Positions 1 to 13,200 of a stretch of DNA of 64,000 bases are shown here, one piece after another (the first letter of the stretch is position 1; each line of letters opens with the position of its first letter). This stretch comes from Eremophila alpestris peregrina (Eukaryota > Chordata > Aves > Passeriformes > Alaudidae). The stretch covers positions 10,788,278 through 10,852,277 of the forward strand of contig WMCF01000007.1 in NCBI GenBank assembly GCA_009792885.1. Reading direction: 5' to 3'. The notes beneath the pieces are model-generated. The model was not told where the DNA came from. It was given only the letters and a program-made list of their open reading frames with translations, and did not search any database. The position numbers were made by a program, and so were the translations under genes.

Positions 1-1139
1 TCTTTTTGAACAGTATGGTTTTAGTTCCACTTATACCCTTTGTGAATTTGCACTCCATTTGTCCTGGAAGGACAATGTCATCTGCTGTTCTGACTCACTG
101 GCTTGTGGCACAAAATATGAAATTATTTATGATCAAGTCATTGTATAGATATGTTTTGAAACAGAGAGACTTCACTTCAGGAGATGGGGAAGGTGTGGTT
201 TTGGGGTTCTTTTTTTTGTTACTTTTGTTTGGGTTTGTCAGTTTGAATTGGGATAATGCCTAAAAAGTTGACAACTGGGAATCATTTATTATAGTCAGAA
301 GTTTATACTTATGGCTAAGTCCAGGAATCTTGCTGGACACTTCTAGATTGTAAGTACTCCAAGAATCCCTATTTGGAAAGGAGATTTCTGGAGCTGGTAC
401 AAAGAATGTTAGTTACTTACTGCTTTACACAGTTCAAGAGCTCAGAGGAACAAAGCTAAACTCATAGTAGCAGCTTTAAGACAAATAATTTTGCATACAG
501 TACATAATTTAAACAGAATTGTGCTGCTAGATTTTATATTCATTCAAGAAATGGTGGCATAATTGTTTACAATAAAAATTCATTGAAAGTGGGCAAACAC
601 TAATACAGCCTGCAGGAAGTGTCTGCATTGTGTGAAGCCACACCCAGAGGTGCATCCTTGTGTGCCTGCCCTGTTTTGCATTCTTTTCTTCTGCACCTGC
701 TACTGTCTGCTGTCACAAGACTGAGTGATGGAATGAGACCTTGTGCCTGATCCAAAGCAGCTACTCCAATGTTTTACACAAACTATAAATTAGTTTGCTA
801 TGAAGTAGGTATTTGTTACCAATGGCTTTCTGAGAAAAGTTCTTCAAAACAATATACTCTTGGTGTGTTCATTTCAAGAGGAATATCTGCTTTTTAGTTA
901 CTGCTCTGCCCTCAGAGTTAGAGACGTGTAAAATGGGCTGAAATTACTAGTTAAAAATTAGGGAGTATTGGAAATATGCAATACAAGCTTGTTTTTATGA
1001 AAAAATATCAGAAACTAGTAGTCAGTATTAAACCCATCTGCTTTCATTGTTAAAATTTTTTTTTTGAAAAGTAAACAAACATTATAATTGTTAGTATCTC
1101 ACAGGCAACAATAACTGTATTTCTAAATTTCTTTTGCAG
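1..1139 (+). other. FRYL: FRYL intron, 3' part (upstream exon outside window)
   Basis: No exon is visible here. The preceding human segment, which ends in a Ser-His-Leu-Lys-like stretch, is not encoded in any frame. The intron ends in a pyrimidine-rich tract and TTTTGCAG before position 1140. An 85-codon open frame at 6-263 has no recognisable content and is taken as chance. No repeat was recognised. Confidence 0.8.
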
Positions 1140-1243
1140 AATAAAGATCCCAAAATGTCCCGAGTTGCACTGGAATCTTTGTATAGGTTATTGTGGGTTT
1201 ATGTTATTAGAATTAAATGTGAAAGCAACACTGTAACTCAAAG
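1140..1243 (+). CDS. FRYL: FRYL exon 1 of window
   Basis: Codons 1-34 of the joined frame. It reads NKDPKMSRVALESLYRLLW, identical to the human segment as remembered, from the end of the Furry N-terminal helical region. It starts in phase 0 and ends after AG of a split Ser codon. Donor is GTAAGT. The next intron (652 bases) shows nothing recognisable. Confidence 0.95.
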
Positions 1244-4200
1244 GTAAGTTCATTATGCAAAGTATTTTAAACTATTGATGATGGAGATTTTATTCCCACC
1301 TAGTGATACCAGAAGAGATCTTGAAGCCAGCTCAGGGATGGTTTAGTCAAGTCAACAGGAGACCAAACATTTTGTCTTAATAGAGAAAACCAAGAGCCCT
1401 TGAGTACTTTGATGGAAAGAAGGAATAGAGTCTAGTGTTGTCTTTGCAGGGATAGAGGAAGGCAGAGAGATAAGCAGGAAATTTATTAAAGTTAAAAGGC
1501 GCTAATGGTGACAGAACAAATCGGGTATGAAGTGTCCATCACTAAGTATGGACTGGTAGTGAAAAGGTTTTCTCTGTGTGTAATGAGAGTTTGGAATAGT
1601 CATTCAGATTTTGCCCCTCCTCCTGACTATTAGGAACTGGTTTAAAACAGGATATTTTTCAGTTCATAGAGGAACCCATAATCCTGTTGCCTGTGACAGC
1701 TGGGGCTCTGTACTGTACTGTACTCTACTCTGTACTGGGGCACCTGTATGTGCTCCTACTTGTCATAGGCTTCTGCATTATTTCATAGTAGCACCTCCCC
1801 ACACACTTCCAGATTTGAACTGTAACATCTATACTGTTATAAGGAGCTGTTTTTAAAAGACCTTTTTATTTATTTTTGTTTCTAAACTCTTGCAGCCGTC
1901 TCATGAGCATTGTATCAGCACTTTTCCCAAAAGGATCGCGGAGTGTGGTCCCACGAGACACACCTCTGAATATATTTGTGAAGATTATTCAGTTCATTGC
2001 TCAGGTAAGAATACATCCAGATAGAGCTATTATAGTAGGAAGAACATTATTTGGAAGAAATGTAAATTTAAGGTTTGTTTTTGAAATGTTTGCACTGAAT
2101 TAGTGGTCTCACATCTTGAGTAGAATTTCTCCAAATATGTGTAACAAATGAAAGAACTCATTCTCTTTTTAGTAGTGGCAAAACTATTTTTTATAAAACT
2201 TCAAAAACTACAGTGTACAAACATTATGCTGATTAGTATTTACATTTGTATTGCACTGTTGGAGGCTGTATATATATATATATTTATATAGTACACTAAT
2301 ATAATTGCTATATCCATTATGATATTTTTTTAAGGGACAAAGCATTAGAACAGTAAGACTTACTTATATTTAGCCTGAAGACTGGCTTCTATAGACAGAA
2401 ATGGTATGCAATTAAAGTAGTATTGTATAGTGAGCATTGCATTATAATTCATATTATTTTAGGTGCTTCTCTTGTCCTAATATCAAAATGTAAGATACAA
2501 TCTCACAAGATGAACTCTCATTAATCTTTAACCTTATAGATTAGGGGCATCTTTTCCTGTCTTAAAAAACAGCTTGTCTGTGCTTCAGCTTTCAAAACTA
2601 TTTGCTTTTGGTCATTCAGGGATGAGACAGGATACATAATTCATCACTGTTTATATTTTTTGTATTTATAGTGTAACTTTTTTTATTCCTTAGGGCTTCT
2701 CTTTATCCTAATTTTTTGTGTTCTATAACAGCTCATCTTATTTGTAGAAATGCATTTGATCTGAGAATTGAATTGAATCATGAATTGCCTGGGAATTTTT
2801 TCAGGAGAAGTGGTTCAGCCATAGCAGGGGATGAGCTGTGTTGCATTGTACTAGATTTAGAAAAAAAAAAAAAAAGTCATAAAAATAAGGAGGAAAACAG
2901 AAATATTTTCTAAACTTTTTTTTTTTAACTTTTAAGACATGATACCCAGTAGCTGTGCGAAGCCAAAAAATGATGCATATTAACAGAAAAGAGATGATCA
3001 TACTAATCTATTTTCCTTTATAGGAACGTTTGGATTTTGCAATGAAAGAAATAATATTTGATCTTCTTAGTGTTGGAAAGTCACCTAAAACCTTCACTAT
3101 TAATCCGGAGGTAATAAAAGTTCATTACTTGCATGCCATGAGAACAGGGTTGGGGGGATTTTTGGGGAGGAAGTGGTTAACTATGCCTGAGGTTAAAAGG
3201 AGATTGATGACTATCTGCAGGAGTGTTCTGCTAACACTAAAGAAGTAACTGCTGTTGTGCACAGTTGCTGTTTGATTTTAGGTGAGCAAACCAGCAGCAG
3301 TTCTACAGCTAAGACTCATTTCAGCAATAATTTCAAGAAGTATGTTTTTTGTTGCAGTGTAACTGTAAAGCATTTTTTCGGGAAAGTCAAACCTAGCTCT
3401 TCAAGAGCCAGTCTAACAGATGGAATGTTTAAGCAATATCTGTATTCAGTTTGTTGCTCTAGAGATTCATATCAAGTCCCTGAGTGCTCAGTACCATGAA
3501 ATATTCTGTATCTTAGCCTGGGCCAAGTCGGTTCACTTGAATCAGAGTGTGGAGTGGCACAGAAAGCTAAAACTTTATTCTTGTTACTTTCATTACCCTA
3601 ATGTTTAACATTTGAATAAAGTCTGTCCTACTGGAACCATATTGCTGTCTGTTTAAAAGAGAGGAAAAACACAATTTGGATTTTATCTCTGTGTTACATC
3701 AGTATTGTAACATCAATATTTCTTCTGTTTTCTCTTTCCTTCTTTGTCCCTTTTTTGTTCTTGAAGAGGATGAATATTGGCCTCAGAGTCTTCCTTGTCA
3801 TAGCAGATAGCTTGCAGCAGAAAGATGGTGAACCACCAATGCCAACAACAGGAGTTGTTCTTCCTTCAGGAAATACTCTACGTGTGAAGAAAATTTTTCT
3901 TAATAAAACACTGACAGATGAGGAAGCAAAAGTTATAGGTATGTGATATTCTTTTGTAAGTTGGCATTTCAACATGTATGTATATATTCCCAGTTATTCT
4001 CAAGCAGCACATTAGTGTAACTTTGCTTATGTATTTATTTTAATTGTTAGTGAGAATTGCTTTGATTCATTAGAGAGGGCTGCTAGACAGTATTGACTCT
4101 CTGGTGTCTTAGACTAAATCTATGTCTTTTCTTCAAGTATTTTCTTCTTCACTTTTCTTGAAGTGTTTTGCTTTGCAAAATAAGCATAAAGAAGCCTGAG

Positions 4201-7200
4201 TGCAGTCAGTGTGGTAAATAGCATGGCAAGAAGTTTTTCTCTTTATGTCACTCCAAAATGTCCCAAATGTCTCACAGCTGAGTAGAGTAAAACCATCTTG
4301 ATCCCTGTGTCCTGTTATCTTCTGTGAATGAGGTAGTCATCTTCAAAGGACTGTTTCAACATGTTGAATTTAAACTAGAACTAAAAAGCTTGGAATTGAG
4401 AAAACGAAAAAGCAACTAATGGTTACTTCATTGCTTTTATTTTTTCAGAAGGAAACTTCTACTTTTGTATATTATCTCATGTTTATGTATTTATAAATAT
4501 ATATTTCATATATACATGTGGGGTTTTTTACACTTAAAGTATGTATTTCATGTCATCTGTGCAATATGAAATTTGTCCTAAACTGAATAAGTGGCAGATA
4601 TTTTAATAAAAATATGATAAAAGGTGATGGAACTCTTTGACTTTTCAGGAATGTCCATATACTATCCTCAAGTCAGAAAAGCACTGGATAGCATTCTTAG
4701 GCATTTGGACAAAGAGGTTGGAAGGCCCATGTGCATGACCAGTGTGCAGATGTCCAATAAAGAACCAGAAGACATGATTACGTACGTACTGAATTGCAGC
4801 ATTTTTACTGTCACAGTAGTGCCACATTATTTTTGTGCTCTAATGTTGCAGATGCCATCATTAATGTGTTACAGTGTGAGTTCTTTACTGGACTGTTAAG
4901 TGAATGTTAGTTTCATTAAGTATTGATAAAAATGTTTGTTACCTCTTTAGTTGTAGTATGAAATTGAAAATACATTTCTAGTGTACTGAAGTAGATTTTC
5001 CTGTTTCTTTGTTGGTTACATACTGTATTTTTAGGGGTGAGAGGAAACCTAAGATAGATTTGTTCAGAACTTGCATTGCTGCTATCCCAAGACTGATTCC
5101 AGATGGCATGAGTAGGACTGACCTCATTGAATTGCTTGCAAGGTAAGAGGAATGGAATTCTGCTCTTAGTGGATGTTCTTTTGTAAATGCTGAGTGTGCA
5201 CAATGGTCAGTGCACTCACTATGCAGTGAGTCACTGCATGCAGGCTCTGTCCTTGCTGCTCCTGCCAGCCTTCTGCACTTGGTCAGCTTTTACTGGCCAT
5301 AGTAGCAGGAGGTAACTTTATCCTGCAGACCTTGCACTTATTTTTAGAGAGGGCATTTTGAGAAGTAGAAATTTATTTCTGTTGCTTTGGTTTTTTGAGC
5401 TTGTTTTATCTTTTTGTTACTGCTATACCTTTTTTTCCTTTCTTTTTCTTTCTGTTGCAAATATTCTAAATTTTCATAAAGTCATTCTTGTTCGACATTA
5501 CCAAAATTTAAGGCAGGGACCTGAGGGAATCTTTATTATTTTTCTCTACTAATCCTGCTCTGTTTTTCCATTTTTCTGTGATCCAACACTATCCATATTC
5601 TTCTACCTCTTATCTATGTTTAGATTGAATGTACCTTATCAGTACTGATAAATAGTTACGAAGATTTTTTTTTTTTTTAATTTTTAGTGCCAGAAAGTCT
5701 GGCATAGAAATACAGGACAGCTTATAGCTTTGAAATTATAAATCCATTTTCATAAAATGTGTTGAGTTAGATATATAAAAAGTTAGTAATAATTTAAGGG
5801 AATAAGATTTTTCTAAAGCTTTTTCTTCAGTTTTTAAAATAATATAAAAGACATGAAAGTATTAAGCAGTAATATAATACTGGGATAGGTGTCTTCTACC
5901 ATAGCAGGCTTAGAGAGATTTTCAGGTATATTTGCAAAGGATTTTTGGTGAATTTTTTCTGTTATCCAAAGTAAATCTCCTTTAACTGCAAAACTAATGT
6001 GTTATTTTCAATTTTAATTTGAAGGAAATAGCCTGTACATCACAGGGTGCTGGTCTGCTGACCTCTAAGGTGGTTGCTCAGACACATGCAAAGATGTACC
6101 TTTGTTAAACACTTGACAGTCTCTCTTGAGCACAGTTTATTTTTATTAAGTTTTTGTGAAACCTTGCATTATTTTGCTGTAGTAGAAGTGCCTTCTGTTA
6201 CTAGCCAGTTTCAGGTTTGTTCAGTGCAGGAAATGAATCTCTGTGGTGTTCTACATTGTACAGTAAGGAAGGAAGGATAAACACCAAACTGTAAATGATG
6301 AAGGCTGGTTAAGAGTATGCCTATCTAGGGTGATGATACCAATATTTTTTCTGAACAGGCTGACAATTCATATGGATGAAGAACTTCGTGCCTTGGCTTT
6401 CAATACACTCCAAGCATTAATGCTTGATTTTCCAGATTGGCGGGAAGATGTTCTTTCAGGATTTGTGTATTTTATTGTGCGTGAAGTGACTGACATCCAC
6501 CCAACGCTTCTTGACAATGCAGTAAAAATGTTAGTGCAGCTCATAAATCAGTGGAAACAAGCAGCCCAAATGCACAATAAAACCCAAGATTCTCAGGTAT
6601 ATCTATTTAAGGTCCTTTGATGTTAAAACATACTTGGAATCTACATACAGACTTAGTAGAGGGCTTTACTGGTTTTGTTAAGTAATAAAAATTCAGTTAA
6701 ATTTCTTACAGTGCTTGAAGACTTTTCAATGTCTTATTTTAAATCAACATTTTTTATCAAAAGTAGTCTCAAATTACTACGTATTACCTAAGCACTAATT
6801 CATGATCACATTTTGCTTACATTATAGGTCATCACATGGAACTATAAATATGTAGGAGCTATTATACAGTAGAACTAAACCTACCTTTTTTTACTAGCCA
6901 GTAGAAAGGGTGCAAATAATTTAGTATCATAATGTTTTATGAAAGAGTATTGCTTGAGTTTTTTTAGATTTTGCTCTCATTGCATCATCTTGTGAGAAAG
7001 TGAAATAAACTGTTTTTGTGGTATTTGTTTGGACTCAGTTCAGAGAGGTAATGAAAAAATTAAGTGACTAATATTATGTTATTCTCATAATGCAAAATTT
7101 GACTAGTAGCCAAAAATCTAAATATTTTATTATTAAATCTGCCACCAGCAAGAATAGAACTGTATTTTTGTTGTGTTCATTTTTTCTTCATTTGCTTAAC

Positions 7201-10200
7201 TCCTGTGATGTTTTTCTTAGCGTGGTGTGTCCAATGGGGCTGCCCATACCCTTCCCCTGGAGAGGACCCTCTATTCCAGTGTGTTTCATGTGGTGGAAGG
7301 CTTTGCTTTGGTCATCCTTTGCAGCACAAGGCCTGCCACCAGGCGATTGGCTGTCAGTGTTCTCAGAGAAATCAGGGCCTTGTTCACACTTCTGGAGATT
7401 TCAAAGGTAAGAGTGGATGACCCATTCCTAGGCTGCCTGGTGAAACTGCTTTTATTTTGGCATTCTTTGAGCTTGGTATGCTTTGTGTTTTGTAGAGTGA
7501 TGATGAGTTGGCTATAGATGTCATGGACAGACTAAGTGCTACTATCCTGGAGAGTTTCATACATCTCACGGGGGCTGACCAGGTAGGGCAGTTTTTATGT
7601 AAAGTTGTTTGTAAGATGAGGTAATTCTGCAAAGCTATCCCAAATAAATAGTATCTATTGCAAATGATAGTGTCATTATGTTCATGCTAATTTTATCAGC
7701 AATTTATCACCACAAGCAAAAAGGCAAAAATTTGAGAAATGTTGTGAGGTTGACACCACCATTGTAATCTTTCTGACTGATAGTGTGTTGTTATCACCAC
7801 CATATAAACAGTCAGAGCTGTGTCTTTATCTGTTTTTTCTCATCTTGCTCACAGATGAGCAAGATGCAATTTCTTAAAAGCAAAGGGCAGTGCTTTTTTC
7901 TGCAGTAATAGAGTATAATAACAGTCAATGTGCCCTTTATCCATGATGAAAGCTGTAACAACTGTTGGTAAATGACAACTGAATTCCATACTTATGTATT
8001 TATCATAAACTCCTAAGTATTAAGGAAACTTCTGATTTTAGGATTAGGAAACAAGTTGGAATTCAGTAATAAGGCTTTCAAAGTACAAATCTTTTGGAAG
8101 AATTAAATCACTATGCATGAAAGGGTGTTTTTCTAGGATTTGCTATTTCCTAATACCAGTTTGTTCACAAACAACGTTTCTATAGCTGTTTACACTAAGA
8201 ACTTCTGTAAAAAGCCCCATAAATTACTTTTTCATCTGTTCTAGGTATGGTTTTGACGCTGATACTTTATTAGATATGTAACAAAAGAGATTGTTGCTTG
8301 AAATACATAGATATTAAATATTGTCTCATTGTGTTTTCTATGCACACAGACTACTTTACTGTACTGTCCCAGTTCAATAGATTTACAAACTCTGGCTGAC
8401 TGGAATTCCTCCCCAATCAGCCACCAGTTTGATGTGGTCAGTCCCTCACATATTTGGATATTTGCACATGTGACTCAAGGCCAAGATCCATGGATTATAA
8501 GCCTCTCAAGTTTCATGAAGCAGGAAAATCTTCCAAAACACTGCCCAACAGCTGTAAGCTATGCTTGGACGTTTGCTTATACAAGACTTCAGCTGCTGTC
8601 TCCACAAGTGGATATCAAGTAAGTTGATTTCTAAAGTAAATGCAGGATATTATATTGAGTATTCTTTCAAGATTTATCATCATTGCAGTGTCATTATTGT
8701 TTCAGTGAGGTAATAAATAAATTCTTGATATTGTCTGTGGATTTAATTCAGGTTTAAATAACAAAAAATTAAGCAGATTTATCTGCATGAAATATCTGCA
8801 ATAAACATTAATTAATTAATGCCTTTGGCCATATTGTAGTTCAGCAGATTTGAATCTAAAAGCATGCATTATTGATGTTCAAGTCTGTTCTGAATAACTT
8901 ATTGTTTACTGTGTTAACAATTTGGGAAGCAATGGCATATGCATAATTGAAAAATAAATTCAGTAGAAAACTGAAGTAAAATGTGGCAAGCTTCATTTAC
9001 TCTACTGAGCTCTTCTCTTTCTCTTTTTTAATAGCAGCCCTATCAATGCAAAGAAAGTAAATACTACTACGAGCAGTGACTCCTATATTGGGCTCTGGAG
9101 AAACTACCTGATTCTTTGCTGCAGTGCAGCATCCTCTTCAAACTCCTCCACTTCCACAGGCTCTGTGAGATGTTCCCCTCCCGAGACGCTGGCGTCTACC
9201 CCAGACAGTGGTTACAGCATTGATTCAAGAGTAGGTTCTGCTACTGCTTTCTGTAAATGAGTCTACACCTTATGAGAAATAGAAACACCAGGGGTGTTCT
9301 ATAGTAATCACTATAGTGATTAGAATCTGGTGCCATTACCCTGAAAATATTTTTAGGATACATTTATTTTTCATTTGTTTAGAATACTGTTTTAGTTTGC
9401 TTTTCCCAGTCCGTGCTGTGTATGTTTTTAAAGCAAATATGTTGCGTAATGGAAACATATACCCAATCTCAGAGTCTTATCTAGCAGTAATAAGGAAATG
9501 CTTTGTTTGCTGCTAAAGGGGTGGTTTTGCTGTCATTAGACTTCTGTAATTCTGAGTAAATAGCCTCTCACTTCAGTAACTGAAAGAGGGACCTATTCAG
9601 GCATGATGTATCTTGTTATATTTTCCCAATTGCAGATACTTTTCTGTCTGCCTTGCTTCATATCATCTGCAGATTATGGGTTTTTTTCCTTCTTTGCTTC
9701 TTTTTGTTCATCTCCTTTTTGGCTTCCTGTAAAAGGTACAGTAGACATGAAAATAATTCATGGACTATGCAGCAGATTTTTGGCAGAAGCAGCCTGTTCC
9801 ACTTGTTTGTTATCAAGATATTTTCCTTAAGTCTGCAAAAGTGTAGGTGAAAGCTTTGTTCTCTTTGAGAACCACTTGGGAGTCTAAGGAGTTGAACACA
9901 ATAAATCTGCTTCTTCCCCAAGGAGGGCAGATACATTAACATGCAAAGCATCTGCATATCATGTTCATGCATATCATTGTCATTTGACTATGAAAATTCA
10001 GTAATGCAAGAAATAGTTTATACTACTTTACTATTTCAGAAATCTTTTCCATGTCAAAGATAAATTTCACTTTTATCATTTTGAGTCAGTGGTCCACTGT
10101 GAGAAGACTGTGAAATTACAGCAGATGTTCTCGTGCCACCACCTTGTGGTAACTCTTCATTGTGTTTTATTCTGATTTCCTTCTTAGATTATTGGCATTC

Positions 10201-13200
10201 CATCCCCTTCCTCCCTGTTTAAGCACATAGTTCCAATGATGCGCTCTGAGAGCATGGAGATTACAGAATCTCTTGTCCTGGGACTTGGCAGGACCAACCC
10301 AGGAGCTTTTAGGTAACTGTTGTGTTTCATCTCTTTCTATGCTAATTGGTTACAAAGCTGGGGAATTGGGTTTTTTTAAAGTGTGACAACTGATTCTCAT
10401 TGTCTTTTCTAGCATTTAGAGGCATGATAGAGATGGGTAGAGATTGTAAGAATTTTATGTATAGGTCATGCCTCATAAAGAAAAGTAAGTTAGTTGAAAG
10501 AAGAAACAGCTTATTGATATTAAAAGCTGCCCTTATCTGAAAGATCAGATTGTGCGAACGAATAACATTTGAAATGTTAATTAGAATCAAGTTTGTAGAA
10601 GTTGATAAACTCTCCTTATTGATATTGCCAATTGCTATTTATGAGGATGAATGAAGAGAGGGAACATCTGAGGGCAAGAAAACCTCCTGAGAGGGCCATC
10701 AGATGTTCTCTGACAGCTGTCAATCTCTTTTTATGAGAGTTATGAAGTTGTACCACGCATAGCAACCAACTCTGCTTCTGCAGAAGGAACCAGGGATTGC
10801 TAATACTTAAAGTTTTGAATAAGATGGTGCTTCTCTCTGGTCACTTGTGTCCCATATTATCACAGATAAAAAGCCAATATTGAAACTAATGCCACGTTCT
10901 CAGTTGCTGCATTCTGGTTTATATCCCTTGATAATCTTAAAATTTTATATAATATCTGACTTTAGATAGACTTTGTGCCGTGATCCTGAAGAGCTGCTTA
11001 ACAGTCTAGAAAATGCTTTCAGAGATAATTTTACTAGAAATCCTTGTTTTCTGAATTACAAACAAGTCATTCTTCAAATTAAAAAAAAAACCCTGATCCT
11101 CATCAGTTTTATAATTTCTGTATTCAGAATGCGTTTTTTCTTCTATGACCAGCTTTTTTTCTCTGTCCAGTGCATGTACTCACACCAGATGCTAGCTGTA
11201 TGCCACCCTTCACCATTTCTGCTGTGCACTGATTTGGTGTTTAGCTTTTGTGGTTTTATGCAGTGTTCCTCCCCACTTATGTTTACTCAGGAACTTTTTC
11301 CATTCTAGATTTTATATATATATATGCAATCCACATTAATTTATTAGAAGAGTATTTTTATTTTGTGTAACTGATCATATGAACTCTTCTAGGTATCTCT
11401 TGATCTCCATTGTAAGCTGAACTTTTACTATATTTTAGCACAAAAAAATTTCTTCCAAATTATTTTCTGTGTTTGGAAGACAATACAGAACAATATCTCA
11501 GCATGCTTAACTTTCTTGTAAATGAGTAGACCACAAAAGTTTGTGCAGCATTCTGATCACCTGGACCCATTCTCTGAATGAGAAACTTTGCATGAGGTAT
11601 CAGAGGAGTCAGTCATTTACCACGAAAACTTGACCTGGTTTATGCTTTTGATATATCTCCATTACAGAACCACAGCAAGTAGAAGAATGTGTCCACTCCA
11701 ACAAATCTGCAGGCAGTAGTTACTATGTTAAGAAACATGAAAGTAAACCTGATGCATTTTTACATTAATATTTTGTCTGCACACTTCCATACTACTGATC
11801 TCCTTTCCCTGCCTCCTTTCTGAAGTCATAAGACAATCTGAGTTTGGCAGAAGGAACTTAGTAGTAATAAAGACTGGAGCTTCAGAACAAATGGGGAATG
11901 TAAGCACAGTGTCAAGAACTGCTCCAGTTTTCAAAGAGACTGGTCTGACTTATGTCAGTGTCTTGTTACTGGACTTAAAGAAACAATACTAACAACTAAA
12001 TGCATCATAACAATTGAAAGCTGTGTGATAAACTGCTAACATCTTTTTTCCCCCTAATGATATCTGTTTGCACCATATGGCTTTGTTAAACCCTCTAAAT
12101 ATGAAAATAAATTAAAATCATCTGTGATAGAAATCAGCCATAATACTTGGAGAATGCAAATTTAGGGATAATTGTTTAGACACCTATTTAATAATCTGCT
12201 TTAAATATCTTTCTAGGAAACTTCTCTTTTAAAAGCTGCAGGTAAAGAAGGAAAACCAGAGGGTATTTTAACTTGTGTTGTAACACTAGTTCATGAGAAA
12301 CATCTTTCAGTTGAGATGTTAATTTAATGTTTGTTTTTATCCTTTTAATTATTTTAATTCAGGGAACTAATAGAAGAATTACATCCTATAATTAAGGAAG
12401 CACTTGAAAGAAGGCCAGAGGTAATTAACTGATTTCCATTATACCCAGTACAATTTTAACTGTCTTTACACAAAGAGGAAGTGTTAGTTATTTTCTTTAA
12501 TCTGTGCATTATATTGACTGTAAAAACAGTCAATATAACAGGTGAAATGTTGCTTTTAAAATTATTGTGACGTGTTGACATTAGAAGAGCTGCTTGTTTG
12601 AGCTCTGTTATTCCTGTATCAGAGATTTTGTTTCAAATGATAAAAAAATACTGTCACCTTTTCCACATTCTTTTAATTTCTTTAACCCAATCATAGTTTT
12701 ACACAGTTGTTACTTTGTTATATCATCAGTGACATTCCCACAGTTAGTGGTACCTATGACACAGAATTGAGTTTTACTGTCTACCAACTTTCTGGAGTTT
12801 GGTGGTGGTGGTTTTTTGTGCAAAGGTTGTAAACTCACCTGACTGCTCTAATGAAAATGATGGGAAGAAACAGCACTTCTGTTTCCAGATGTTACTGTAC
12901 TGTAGTGTGTTGTGTCAGGCTTGCATATAAATTGCAGAATCATAGAATACTTGGGGTTGTAAGGGACCTTTAAAGGTCACCTAGTCCACCCACCCTGAAA
13001 TGAGCAGGATCGTCTTCAGCTACATCAGATTTCTCAGAGCCCCATCAGCCCTGACCTTGAATGTTTCCACTGATGGGGCATCTCTCACCTCTCTGGGCAA
13101 CCTGTTCCAGAGCTTCACCACCCTCATCATAAAAAGTGTCTTTTTTCTATCTATTCTAAATCTGCCCACTTTTAGTTTAAAACCATTGCCCCTTGTTGTA

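Noticed and set aside
1876..2103. 75-codon open frame read as a separate small gene
   Set aside because: It is exon 2 of FRYL (1896-2004) with intron read-through on both sides.
5218..5262. ACTCACT/AGTGAGT short inverted repeat after exon 6
   Set aside because: Only seven exact pairs; common by chance and not extended.
9658..9972. 104-codon - strand open frame
   Set aside because: Intronic, Lys-rich translation of an A/T-rich stretch, with no domain.
10973..11308. 111-codon + strand open frame
   Set aside because: Lies inside the intron between exons 12 and 13, which join in phase without it; the second half is a pyrimidine-rich, low-complexity translation.
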